Below the pieces are notes generated by a model. That model saw only the letters and a list, made by a program, of their open reading frames with translations. It did not search any database and had not been told where the DNA came from. Position numbers and translations under genes: made by a program. A stretch of 64,000 nt of DNA from NCBI RefSeq assembly GCF_027853245.1, contig NZ_JAPTZM010000001.1; one strand, given 5' to 3'. The DNA is from Atlantibacter subterraneus (GTDB taxonomy: Bacteria > Pseudomonadota > Gammaproteobacteria > Enterobacterales > Enterobacteriaceae). Shown here piece after piece: positions 8,678 to 17,412 of the stretch; positions within the stretch are counted from its first letter, which is position 1, and every line of letters starts with the position of its first letter.

Positions 8678-9592
8678 ATGGAGCTGCATCAACTACGGTG
8701 CTTTTTGGTGGTGGCGGAAACGCTGCACTTCGGGCAGGCGGCACAGCGTCTGGATATGCTGCCCTCGGCGCTGGGTCGCCATATCCGTTTACTGGAGGAA
8801 TCGCTCGGCACCCGGCTGTTTACCCGCTCGACCCGCAAAGTGGCCCTGACGCCGGACGGCACGCAGCTGCGCGACGACGCCAGAAAGCTGCTGGCCCAGG
8901 CCGACGCCATCGCCATGCAGTTTCGCCATCGCGCCCGGCACAGAGCCGCGCTGCTGCGCATCGGCACCATCGACAGCGCCGCCACCGGCCTGCTGCCGCC
9001 GCTGCTGCACACGTTTCGCAAAGCGCATCCCGATGCCGAAGTGCAACTGATGGAAGACAAAACGGTTCATCTGCTGCCGAAGCTGAAAAGCGGACGGCTG
9101 GATCTGATTTTTATCAGGCCGCCCGCGCGGCTGGACGAGGAGTTTGCCCAGCAGTTTTTGCTGTATGAGGATATTGTGGTGGCGGTGCCGTCGCGGCACC
9201 CGTTTGCGCTGCGCCAGTCGCTGATGATTGAGGATTTAGCCAACCAGCCGATGATCGTCCCCGAGCGCCGCTCGCGCCCGCACAGTTACGATCTCACCAT
9301 GAATCTGTTCCATGATGCCGGGTTAACGGTGCATATTTCGCAGGTGGCCGATGAGAAGCAGACCATCATCAACCTGGTGTCGGCGGAATTAGGGCTGGCG
9401 ATTGTCCCGCAGTGGAGCAGCCGAATTTCCCTGCCGGACGTGTCGTTTGTGCCGCTGAACGTTGACGCCCGCTCAACGCGCCAGGGCTTACCGCTGGCCG
9501 CCGTCTGGCTGCGTTCGGCAAGCGACCCGTTACGCGATGCGATGCTGGAGGTGCTTAATTCACATCGGGAGTTTTATTCCCGACCCGGGTAA
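8678..9592 (+). CDS. LysR-family transcriptional regulator
   Basis: A 304-residue regulator. The start is the ATG at 8678 (MELHQLRCF) after GGGGA; an in-frame ATG 63 bases upstream gives an untypical extension. Residues 1-60 are the winged helix-turn-helix (FGQAAQRLDMLPSALGRHIR and LFTRSTRKVALTPDG). Residues ~90-290 are the periplasmic-binding-protein-like effector domain. Transcribed divergently from the MFS / tartrate dehydrogenase / glycerate kinase operon, it most likely activates that operon in response to the substrate, as DmlR does for dmlA. Confidence 0.85.
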   Translation: MELHQLRCFLVVAETLHFGQAAQRLDMLPSALGRHIRLLEESLGTRLFTRSTRKVALTPDGTQLRDDARKLLAQADAIAMQFRHRARHRAALLRIGTIDSAATGLLPPLLHTFRKAHPDAEVQLMEDKTVHLLPKLKSGRLDLIFIRPPARLDEEFAQQFLLYEDIVVAVPSRHPFALRQSLMIEDLANQPMIVPERRSRPHSYDLTMNLFHDAGLTVHISQVADEKQTIINLVSAELGLAIVPQWSSRISLPDVSFVPLNVDARSTRQGLPLAAVWLRSASDPLRDAMLEVLNSHREFYSRPG

Positions 9593-9990
9593 CTCCAAGA
9601 GGCGGTCAATTATGCCGCCACCGGAAATGCTAATTTCACGAGTGGCGAAACTGAAGGGAGTTAGCATTATCGACCTTGTTGGACACCGACACGTCTTGTT
9701 ACGCCCATGCCCTGCCCGCCATTAGGTGTCGTCGAACGCACGATACAAAAAAGGCGCAGATACACCATTGTGTGCCAATAAAAACTTCAGGAGGCTAATC
9801 CCGGCACCTGAATATACAGGAGTAGCAGACCGCCACCGGCCCCGCCGCCAAAAGGCTAATCCCGGCACCTGAATATACAGGTGCCAGAATACGGCACATC
9901 GATTGATTACAGTAAACAAGGCGGTTTTTGGGAGAACAGAATGAAATACACCAGAGAAAGCGTATCCCTTTTAAACAATAATCATCAGGG
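9593..9990. other. Gene-free stretch between LysR gene and tssG with a 29-bp repeat pair
   Basis: This 398-base gap between the LysR gene and the end of tssG shows no credible gene. It contains the direct repeat pair at 9792-9820 and 9853-9881 and a good hairpin at 9864-9885. It marks the left edge of the secretion island. No tRNA, integrase or insertion sequence end is visible. Confidence 0.6.
9792..9881. repeat. Two identical 29-bp direct repeats separated by 32 bp
   Basis: Positions 9792-9820 and 9853-9881 are identical over 29 bases and diverge at once on both sides. The unit contains GGCACCTG followed by AATATA and CAGG. In the second copy the flank completes a perfect palindrome GGCACCTG-N6-CAGGTGCC (9864-9885). 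The spacing resembles a CRISPR repeat-spacer geometry, but there are only two copies and no cas genes. The hairpin could serve as a transcription end for tssG. Confidence 0.7.
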
Positions 9991-11028
9991 CTATCTCCTG
10001 ACGGTTATTGTCACAAAAGCCTCTTTCGGCGGCTTTCCTATAAAACTGGTTCGCCCCAGTTGTGAGCACCGTTTATCCCCCAGCCGCATCCCCCCGATGG
10101 CGTCCGGCTCAAGCCCCAGCCTTAAATCCCAGGCCAGTTGCTCACGCATCAGGAAGGATACCAGTGTGGTCAGCGGCAAATATTCTTCACCTTCCGGCAA
10201 AAAGGCCAAATAGCGCGTCAGGGGCAGATTATCAATGCAGAGCATAAATTTGCCCCCAAGATCCGGCACCCGTTCACCCAGGACGAAATTTTTCCCCAGC
10301 ACAGAACGCCCTCTTATGGTGCCATCAGGGCCGGGTTCCGTCACACCCAGCCGGTTTTGTTGATCCTCCGGGATCGGCACCCAACGAAACTGCCAGGACT
10401 GTAGTGTCACCAGGGGTAAATCAAAGCAGTGAGAAACCAGATTGCAAATGATATCCGGCGAACGTCCCACGCTCGCCAGCGTTCCAGAGTAAGCCAGTAG
10501 CTTTGTGTGGCAGATGTCCAGTCGCTCGCGCACCCGTGGATTACCCAGTCCGATGAGTGCATACATGCGCTGCGTCATGACGTCTGTGCCGTCAGGCCGG
10601 AAACTGGTATGCCAGCGATATTTACGCCGGATGTGGTACAAAAACTGCGTCCAGCGGTGAGTGAACATGCTGAGGAAATCCACCGTGGCGCTATCGCCAT
10701 GTATCTGTTGCCAGGCAAGGCTGTCCAGATAATAGCCGGGCAATGGGGATGAGCTGCCGGTCAGCCCCAGAAACGTGGTGGTCATGATGTACTGACCTGC
10801 CGCGTTTTTTTCCAGCGACTCAATGTCACGAAGCGGAAACGCGATGCTGGCGCTGGAGCGAAAGCGCACGGTTTCCTGCTCCGGCGAGGTTCTCAGAGAA
10901 CGTTCATCTTGTCGGTAGCGATACAATAGTTCAGTGATGCAATAAAAGTTGCCATAGCAGGCGTCGCTCAAAAACTGCGTTTCCGCGTGTTCTACATCAT
11001 CGGGAACTGCCCGGTTCTCTCCGTCCAT
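9991..11028 (-). CDS. tssG: Type VI secretion baseplate subunit TssG
   Basis: A 345-residue TssG (VasB/ImpH, DUF1305) protein, a wedge subunit of the T6SS baseplate that works with TssF and TssE under the VgrG spike. Supporting segments are CYGNFYCITELLYRYRQDER near the N-terminus, FLGLTGSSSPLPGYYLD, FLSMFTHRWTQFLYHIRRKY, and YSGTLASVGRSPDIICNLVSH. The ATG at 11028 has AGGAG upstream and lies 37 bases inside the end of tssF, so the two are translationally coupled. The usual next genes (tssH, tssJ, tssK, tssL) are absent, so this pair is separated from a full system. Confidence 0.88.
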   Translation of the reverse strand: MDGENRAVPDDVEHAETQFLSDACYGNFYCITELLYRYRQDERSLRTSPEQETVRFRSSASIAFPLRDIESLEKNAAGQYIMTTTFLGLTGSSSPLPGYYLDSLAWQQIHGDSATVDFLSMFTHRWTQFLYHIRRKYRWHTSFRPDGTDVMTQRMYALIGLGNPRVRERLDICHTKLLAYSGTLASVGRSPDIICNLVSHCFDLPLVTLQSWQFRWVPIPEDQQNRLGVTEPGPDGTIRGRSVLGKNFVLGERVPDLGGKFMLCIDNLPLTRYLAFLPEGEEYLPLTTLVSFLMREQLAWDLRLGLEPDAIGGMRLGDKRCSQLGRTSFIGKPPKEAFVTITVRR

Positions 11029-12839
11029 CGCCAGCTCTCCTGAGTTTGGGTATTGATAATGGTCAGCATATGCCAGGCCTTTTCACTGGCATACAGCGCG
11101 AAAAAATGTGAAAGCACCGTCCCCAGCAGATATATCTCACCTTCGCAGGTGAACGGCTGTGGGTTGATATATAACGTTGAAGACAGTCCCCGCATCGGTA
11201 TTCCGCTAAAGAGCCGATCGGTCGGAAGGGTTTCCAGTTTTTCCAGCGCGTTCAGTTTTTCCGGTGAAAGCCGGGCTATCAGTGGCGTATGGATGCCGCA
11301 GCGGTCAAAGGTGCGCAGGGTATCTCGCAGCACTTCCACATCGTTCAGCGTCAGGTAATTGAGCGTCATGGCGGAGAGCAGAGACCAGTGCAGTGAGCCA
11401 TCCTCCACCGCAGGCAGTAAGGCCGTCGGAACGGTGATATTGCGAAATGATGCTGTGGAGGCATTCTGCCCCACGGCCATACAGATATCGCCCGGATTTA
11501 GAGCGCCAGGCTGGTTGGCGTTGGTACATATCAGCGCCGCTGCCACGGGTTCATGGTGAAACCGTTCAGGATCGGGAATACTGCCGTCAGAATGGGTAAC
11601 GCGGATAACATGATCGGGACTGTCGCGCCATAATGCTGGTTTTGTCCGGTGCTGCCAGTAGAGAGCTTGCCTGTCCCGGTGGTATTCCATCCGGTGCTGA
11701 AGGTCGTCCAGCGACAGCAGCGCTGTTTCCTCACGGGAACGTGCGATCGCGTGCAGAGCGTTATCCCGCCCCGGTGTCTCTTCCAGACCGTGAAGGCCGG
11801 TGACGCAAAAAATCTCATAATGTTCGGGATGTTTCCGGCTGGCCAGCAACGGGTATTCCTGACATGTGCCGTCTGGCGTGAAAGGCATCGCGCGGTGGGT
11901 AAATAAATTAATGGCCGGTGTGCAGTGCAGGCGCAGGGAATTGCGGCTGATACGCAGGTTTTGCGGCAGTGGGCGATCGAACTGTAGCCGCAGGGTGAAC
12001 GTGTTGCTGAGAGAACCTGAAGGCAGCGTCATGCCGCTGAGATCAAAAAAGTGCATCGCGTCCGGGAAGCACAGGTATTCCTGTAAGATCCGATAGCCTG
12101 CGTGAACGCGCGACGGCCACGGCAGCAGGGAGTCTTCTGCTCCAAAACCTGTCGGCGTCAGCGCTATGTCCGGCTGCGGATAATGTCGCCCACGGCTAAT
12201 CAGTTCCGCCCCTGAGCGGTAACGAGAAAGCCACAGATAAAGCTGGTTGCGGCTGTATTCATCCCCGTCCAGCCAGAAACGCAGGCGGTTGCCATCCTCT
12301 GCTGTCATTCGGTAGTTTTTTGACGTAGCGAAGATAATATCGAGCGTACCGTGTGTGACCGAGCTGTGCTGCTGAATATCGCTAATACGCAGCGGAACCA
12401 GCCAAAAATCACGGCAGAGCGTAAAAATACAGGACGGAGTACCCTCGTCCATTGCGCTTTCTTCACCCGGCAGGCTTGCATTTTGTGAATCACCCTGCGG
12501 CGCATTCATGACCTGCTCATTGCGCGTGATTTTAATGGGCGAAGTGAGTCTACGGATATTCGGTGTGTATTCGATAATGGTCATGGCGGGGACCGGACGC
12601 TGGAAGTTGGGCTGGAGGCGGTTGAGCAGCGGGATAGTGACTTCCGGGAATTGATCCTCAATCTTTTCCCGCAACCTGCCGGAGAGAAAGGCGAACCCTT
12701 CAATCAGGCGTTCAACATTAGGATCGGCTTCTTTGTGCGCCAGAAATGACGCCAGTTGTGGATTTTCCCGTGTCAATAGTTTTGCATATTGCCGAAGATA
12801 ATCCAGTTCTTCGCGATAATAAGATGTATTTAGGGCCAT
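10992..12839 (-). CDS. tssF: Type VI secretion baseplate subunit TssF
   Basis: A 615-residue TssF (VasA/ImpG, DUF879) protein of normal length. The N-terminus YYREELDYLRQYAKLLTREN, the ERLIEGFAFLSGRLREKIED segment and FPEVTIPLLNRLQPNFQRPV are signature regions of the family. TssF and TssG form the baseplate wedge that recruits the VgrG spike and connects to the membrane complex. It is the first gene of a two-gene leftward transcript and faces vgrG across a 384-base gap. The frame is intact, so function in trans with a system elsewhere in the genome is possible. Confidence 0.9.
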   Translation of the reverse strand: MALNTSYYREELDYLRQYAKLLTRENPQLASFLAHKEADPNVERLIEGFAFLSGRLREKIEDQFPEVTIPLLNRLQPNFQRPVPAMTIIEYTPNIRRLTSPIKITRNEQVMNAPQGDSQNASLPGEESAMDEGTPSCIFTLCRDFWLVPLRISDIQQHSSVTHGTLDIIFATSKNYRMTAEDGNRLRFWLDGDEYSRNQLYLWLSRYRSGAELISRGRHYPQPDIALTPTGFGAEDSLLPWPSRVHAGYRILQEYLCFPDAMHFFDLSGMTLPSGSLSNTFTLRLQFDRPLPQNLRISRNSLRLHCTPAINLFTHRAMPFTPDGTCQEYPLLASRKHPEHYEIFCVTGLHGLEETPGRDNALHAIARSREETALLSLDDLQHRMEYHRDRQALYWQHRTKPALWRDSPDHVIRVTHSDGSIPDPERFHHEPVAAALICTNANQPGALNPGDICMAVGQNASTASFRNITVPTALLPAVEDGSLHWSLLSAMTLNYLTLNDVEVLRDTLRTFDRCGIHTPLIARLSPEKLNALEKLETLPTDRLFSGIPMRGLSSTLYINPQPFTCEGEIYLLGTVLSHFFALYASEKAWHMLTIINTQTQESWRWTERTGQFPMM

Positions 12840-13223
12840 AATTACTTCTTCCTGTTATACAGTGAAAAGAATGAGTGGCTGTATATAAAAGAACACTTTT
12901 TTTAAAGAGGATGATAAATAATAGCTGTACAAACAGCCAATCCGGTACCATCTTATTGTGTCATGTTCCTGGTGAGCTGCACCTCATTCAGGATAATATC
13001 TGTCACATTTGCACTGCATTACGATTTTATTTATATGCTTTTATAAACATGCTTTTATTGATGCGAAATAATTCAGATTATGTCGATCTTATAAGTAATA
13101 ACCCTTTAATTATTTCGAGGGCGGATAAAAAATTCATTTATAATAAAATTGTATTTACGAAATCCATTTAAATTATGAATGATATTTTATCCTCTTGCTT
13201 AATCCCTTATTAAGGATATTGCC
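12840..13223. promoter_or_regulatory. AT-rich divergent region between tssF and vgrG
   Basis: This 384-base stretch is markedly richer in A and T than the flanks and should hold the promoters of both tssF and vgrG. Such composition is typical of DNA silenced by H-NS. I found no credible gene or clear operator; short open frames across it lack ribosome binding sites. Confidence 0.5.
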
Positions 13224-15338
13224 ATGTCACAGACAGGGCTCCGCTTTACAGTTGAAGTCGACGGTCAGGATGCTGAAACCTTCGCCGTGGTCAGTTTTCA
13301 TCTTGTTCAGTCATACTCTTCATTATTTACCCTCGACATTCACGTTGCCAGCAGCAATATCCGGCTTAACGCCCAGGATCTACTGGAACAGACGACGATA
13401 CTCACCATCTGGCAGGGCATTACGCCGCAGCGCCACCTTAAAGGGCTGACGGCCCGCCTTGAGCGTGGTGAGTATGACGGCCATATCATGCACTATCACT
13501 TACGTGTTCACCCCCCTTTCTGGCGCAGCAGTTTGCGGCAGAATTTTCGCCATTTTCAGCAGCAGAATATCGAAAGCATCATTCAGTGCCTGCTGGACGA
13601 TAACCGCGTGACGGATACCTCATTTTTGCTGGGACTGGCACACCCGGCGCGAGAATTTTGCGTTCAGTACGGCGAGACCGATTACGCATTCCTCTGCCGG
13701 TTATTGTCGGAAGAAGGGATTTTTTTCTACGAAGAACACGCACGGCAAGGGACCAACCAGCGGCTGATTTTTGCCGATAAGGCGTTTTATCTGCCGGAAG
13801 CCTTCGCCGTCCCGTTTAATCCGCAACCACGCCCTACGGCAACGGCGTGTATCAGTCAGTTCAGCCACTGCGCGCAGATCCGCCCGGCGTATGTGGTGTC
13901 GAAAGATTACACTTTTAAATTTCCCGACTGGCAGGGACGTTTTCGTCACGATGCGGATGAACTCAACGGTCAGCGTAATCAGTATGAGGTGATGGATTAT
14001 CCCGGACGCTTCAAGGATGAGCAGCACGGTAAGGACTTTACCCGCTACCAGGTGGAGGGCTGGCGTAATAATACGGAGATTGCCGTCGGGAGCAGTAACT
14101 CAGCCAGACTCTGGCCAGGAACGCGCTTTACGCTGACCGACCACCCGGCGGACGACCTGAACCGCGACTGGCAGGTGGTGGCGAGCGAGCTTCACGGCGA
14201 GCAGCCACAGGCGGTTCCGGGCAGTCAAGCGGACGGTACGACGCTGGTGAATGCGTTTCAGGCGATCCCGGCAAACAAGACCTGGCGACCCACTCCACTG
14301 CCAAAACCGAAAGTCGATGGCCCGCAGCCCGCCGTTGTTACCGGGCCGGAGGGGGAAGAGATTTTTTGCGATGAGTATGGCCGGGTGCGGGTAAAATTTT
14401 TGTGGGATCGCTATCACGCCGCCAATCAGGACAGTTCATGCTGGATACAGGTTTCACAACCATGGGCCGGGGCAGGATTTGGTCATCTCGCCATTCCACG
14501 CGTGGGCCAGGAGGTGATCGTTGATTTTTTGAATGGCGATCCGGATCAGCCGATTATTATGGGACGGGCGTATAACTTTAATAATTATACGCCGGGGAGT
14601 TTACCAGGAACGAAAACGCAGATGACCATTCGTTCGCAGACATATAAAGGTGAAGGATTTAATGAACTGCGGTTTGAGGATGCCAGGGGGCGGGAGGAAG
14701 TTTATGTTCATGCAGAAAAGGATATGAACCATGTGATCAATAATGACAGGACCAGTCTCACTAAACGGCACTCGGTGGATAAGGTGCAAGGAAATAGCGC
14801 GATTCAGGTGGGTGAAAACCAGATGATACAGGTTGGAGGTACGCAGAGTACTAATATTGGAGGGGACTATGTATTGTCCGTAGGACGTGGGTTTATTGAC
14901 GGTTATTGTAATATGAATCTAACCAACTTTGAGGATGGAGCAGCACAAACGTTAAAGAGGCTGGCCTTTTCTGCCGGTTCAAATGGTCTTTGTCCTGGAG
15001 TTGGGAATATGACCACCTTTATACAGGGTAGTCGAATGGAACATATTAATATGACAGATACCACCTCTGTGATTGGCGCGAAAATAATTAATGCTGGAGC
15101 GATGGTTTCAATCAGTGCAGGAACGTTGCTAAATTTGACCTCCGCAGAAAATAGTAAAGAAATCTGTGGGGGAATGAAAATGATTCAGGCGACTGAAAGA
15201 ATTGAGTTGCATGCAGGAAAAGCTTCGTTAACGTTAACAAATGATGGCCAGATTGAACTTACCGGAGTGAAAGTGATAATAAACGGTAGTGGTGAAGTGT
15301 TGATAAGAAGTCCCAAGGTGAATATTGAGGCAGAATGA
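13224..15338 (+). CDS. vgrG: Type VI secretion spike protein VgrG
   Basis: A 704-residue VgrG that trimerises to form the T6SS puncturing spike. Residues 1-~380 are the gp27-like base (QSYSSLFTLDIHVASSNI, FCVQYGETDYAFLCRLLSEE). The middle is the gp5-like OB domain (FCDEYGRVRVKFLWDRY, then SSCWIQVSQPWAG and PRVGQEVIVDFLNGDPDQPI). The C-terminal ~200 residues are beta-helix repeats (NGDPD to GEVLIRSPKVNIEAE) and carry no obvious enzymatic extension, so any toxin should be separate. The ATG follows AAGGA. The 3' end becomes AT-rich and its stop overlaps the next gene's context directly (next ATG at 15339). Confidence 0.93.
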   Translation: MSQTGLRFTVEVDGQDAETFAVVSFHLVQSYSSLFTLDIHVASSNIRLNAQDLLEQTTILTIWQGITPQRHLKGLTARLERGEYDGHIMHYHLRVHPPFWRSSLRQNFRHFQQQNIESIIQCLLDDNRVTDTSFLLGLAHPAREFCVQYGETDYAFLCRLLSEEGIFFYEEHARQGTNQRLIFADKAFYLPEAFAVPFNPQPRPTATACISQFSHCAQIRPAYVVSKDYTFKFPDWQGRFRHDADELNGQRNQYEVMDYPGRFKDEQHGKDFTRYQVEGWRNNTEIAVGSSNSARLWPGTRFTLTDHPADDLNRDWQVVASELHGEQPQAVPGSQADGTTLVNAFQAIPANKTWRPTPLPKPKVDGPQPAVVTGPEGEEIFCDEYGRVRVKFLWDRYHAANQDSSCWIQVSQPWAGAGFGHLAIPRVGQEVIVDFLNGDPDQPIIMGRAYNFNNYTPGSLPGTKTQMTIRSQTYKGEGFNELRFEDARGREEVYVHAEKDMNHVINNDRTSLTKRHSVDKVQGNSAIQVGENQMIQVGGTQSTNIGGDYVLSVGRGFIDGYCNMNLTNFEDGAAQTLKRLAFSAGSNGLCPGVGNMTTFIQGSRMEHINMTDTTSVIGAKIINAGAMVSISAGTLLNLTSAENSKEICGGMKMIQATERIELHAGKASLTLTNDGQIELTGVKVIINGSGEVLIRSPKVNIEAE

Positions 15339-15689
15339 ATGAAGCGAGTTATAATTATTTTACTGTCTTTTGTACTGTGTGTTGAAGTCGGTATGCGCAT
15401 TGCTATTTGGCGGGCGCTGGATGAAATCGTACCAAAAAACACAACATACAGAATGGAAGTTATATTACGGGATAATTCATTAACCTGGGGATGTAGCTCG
15501 TATGGTAATGATGAAAACCGTTATATGAATGTATTTTATAGCTTGTGGTTTATTTCAATATTAAATTCAAAAATGTTTTGTGAGTATCAGTCTCCGTATA
15601 TTGTTTTAAGGGTGGATCCTCCAAATCTAAATTATTATTATTGGAGTTTCCATCGTATGGGGTTTGAAGAAGACCGACGGTATCGCTAA
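15339..15689 (+). CDS. Small membrane-anchored or exported protein, unrecognised
   Basis: A 116-residue protein whose ATG is the base after the vgrG stop codon. The first ~24 residues (MKRVIIILLSFVLCVEVGMR) are a hydrophobic signal or anchor segment and the rest is rich in aromatic residues (YYYWSF near the end). Base composition is much lower in GC than the core genes. Genes placed between vgrG and a putative effector are commonly adaptors or immunity proteins; an exported small protein fits immunity to a periplasmic toxin. I do not recognise the family, so this role is only positional. Confidence 0.6.
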   Translation: MKRVIIILLSFVLCVEVGMRIAIWRALDEIVPKNTTYRMEVILRDNSLTWGCSSYGNDENRYMNVFYSLWFISILNSKMFCEYQSPYIVLRVDPPNLNYYYWSFHRMGFEEDRRYR

Positions 15690-15708
15690 TCTAAATAATG
15701 GAGTATTT

Positions 15709-16917
15709 ATGGGTAATATATACAGCAGCAAGATCGGCGGTATAAAAGAGTGTTGGGTGCTCAAAATCACACTGAATGCAGGAGATCAGCCGTTACCTAA
15801 CATAGCTGATTTTGGCAGGGCAACTATCGGAATAAATTATTGTTTATATAATGAATCAGAGCACAAGAAAAAACTCCCGGTCACTCCAGATTTGCACCAC
15901 ATAGAGACTATAGAAAAAAATTCTGTTAGCTTTGACGGTGAGTGTGCTCAGCAATGGAAAGTAAGTGCCCAATCCCCGATGCCATTTGAATTTCCGCTTA
16001 CAAAATCTGAATATGATGAGGCTTATTCTGTGGTGATATGGGCTGACCCTTTTGCAAGTGCGGCTTTTTTTAGGGAAGGTAACTGGAGAGGGGTATTAAT
16101 CATTGATAAAATTTCTCAATATAAACATGATGAGTCAGACGGGGTAGTTAATAAACATGTAATTGACATTACTGTAAAAATTGCACAGAGTGTGATCTCT
16201 TATTTTTTAGATTTGGTTGAAACTTACACCACACCAAATTTTAAGCCACTAAAAGAAATCCATGATGCTATCAAGAGAGGTGATAGAGATGCCATCGGTA
16301 AATTAGGCGTCTTGGGAGTGTCCATTGGTTCAAATAATAATCTCGATTACGCCACAAGAAACGATATTGGAGATGGATTTATTAATCTACTTGATGGGGA
16401 TTTATATGATAAAGATTATTGGATTTCAGAAAGCAAAAGAACAAAAAACCCTTATAATATAAAGTGGGGGGAGTCTGATATTAGCAGATATGACTTCAAA
16501 GCACCTATAAGTAAGTTATATGGCGCGATGATGCGTATTGGTAATGATGGTCGTATTTATAGCAATGAAGGGTTTTCGAATTTGAACTGGGGAATTGTAG
16601 GTTATCAACTGGAGGTAGGTTCTGACAGAATGATTAAATATGCACATATGGATGTGACGTCCGGAGATCAAACCCATGACGATGTAGCTACTCGTGACGG
16701 ACAGAAAGCTGCCGAGATTGCAGCAAATACTTCAACTGACGAGCCTGCCACATATCCAAAAACATTGGATCGCAGAGCATTATTTTTATTTACGGTAAAT
16801 GCTATCAGTACAAATGATTTATATACTCATGTTGGTGTTTCAAAATACCAAAAGCAAAGAGAAGCACAACGAGAAAAAGAAAGACAAAAATTCATGAACA
16901 GGGAATGGTATCGATAA
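15709..16917 (+). CDS. Unrecognised large AT-rich protein, candidate T6SS effector
   Basis: A 402-residue protein with no family I recognise. The start is the ATG at 15709 (MGNIYSSKIGG), preceded by GGAG; the frame extends 15 codons further into the previous gene but without a better site. It has no signal peptide. A hydrophobic helix lies around residues 160-175 (IAQSVISYFLDLVE). The tail after residue ~380 is highly charged (KQREAQREKERQKF). Its place between vgrG and a PAAR gene, and its low GC, fit a transferred T6SS cargo gene. No lipase GXSXG, nuclease HNH or peptidase motif is convincing. It could also be an adaptor or chaperone. Confidence 0.55.
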   Translation: MGNIYSSKIGGIKECWVLKITLNAGDQPLPNIADFGRATIGINYCLYNESEHKKKLPVTPDLHHIETIEKNSVSFDGECAQQWKVSAQSPMPFEFPLTKSEYDEAYSVVIWADPFASAAFFREGNWRGVLIIDKISQYKHDESDGVVNKHVIDITVKIAQSVISYFLDLVETYTTPNFKPLKEIHDAIKRGDRDAIGKLGVLGVSIGSNNNLDYATRNDIGDGFINLLDGDLYDKDYWISESKRTKNPYNIKWGESDISRYDFKAPISKLYGAMMRIGNDGRIYSNEGFSNLNWGIVGYQLEVGSDRMIKYAHMDVTSGDQTHDDVATRDGQKAAEIAANTSTDEPATYPKTLDRRALFLFTVNAISTNDLYTHVGVSKYQKQREAQREKERQKFMNREWYR

Positions 16918-17032
16918 CATTATATGGAGAATATTATTGTTAAAGTTACCATTAACCAACCTGTTGTTAATAAAATAAAGTTACAACTTAATGTTCGACG
17001 AGTATATACCCTAAATAATAAGGATATCAACC

Positions 17033-17332
17033 ATGAGCAAACCCGTTGCACTAAAAGGACATAATCACACCTGTCCAAAAGTTGATCCCGGCCCACAGCC
17101 CCATATTGGTGGCCCCATTAGCGAATGCCAGCAGAGTTTTGTCACCTACAATGGCATTCCACTGGCACTGGTCGGCGACAAACTTATCTGTGAAGGTAGC
17201 GGCAGTAAAGATACTATTGTTTCTGGTTCATCCGTGTTCACGATTAATGGAATAGCCGTTGCCCGGATGGGAGATACTACTGAACATGGTGGCGTAGTTG
17301 TGGAAGGCGAATCTGGATTACTGGTTTCCTGA
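17033..17332 (+). CDS. PAAR-domain T6SS spike tip protein
   Basis: A 99-residue PAAR protein, the sharp tip that caps VgrG and can carry effectors. Glycine-rich repeats (GDKLICEGSGSKDTIVSGSS, then FTINGIAVARMGDTTEHGG) and conserved His/Cys residues (HNHTCP near the N-terminus, EHGG near the C-terminus) for zinc fit the family. The ATG follows AAGGA. It is a stand-alone PAAR with no toxin extension, 115 bases after the candidate effector gene. It completes the vgrG-to-PAAR module. Confidence 0.88.
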   Translation: MSKPVALKGHNHTCPKVDPGPQPHIGGPISECQQSFVTYNGIPLALVGDKLICEGSGSKDTIVSGSSVFTINGIAVARMGDTTEHGGVVVEGESGLLVS

Positions 17333-17412
17333 TACGTCGTTGTAATACCGATGTTGTCTGAAAATGGGGAGTTAAGCACTATGAGCAAGTCAGAAATATC
17401 TCCCTGCTCTGG

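Noticed and set aside
9792..9881. Minimal type I-E CRISPR array
   Set aside because: The 29/32 geometry fits, but there are only two repeats, no third copy at the expected 61-base step on either side, no cas genes, and the repeat is unlike enterobacterial types.
16924..17064. A 46-codon open frame between the candidate effector and the PAAR gene
   Set aside because: It overlaps the PAAR start in another frame and has no recognisable product or ribosome site.
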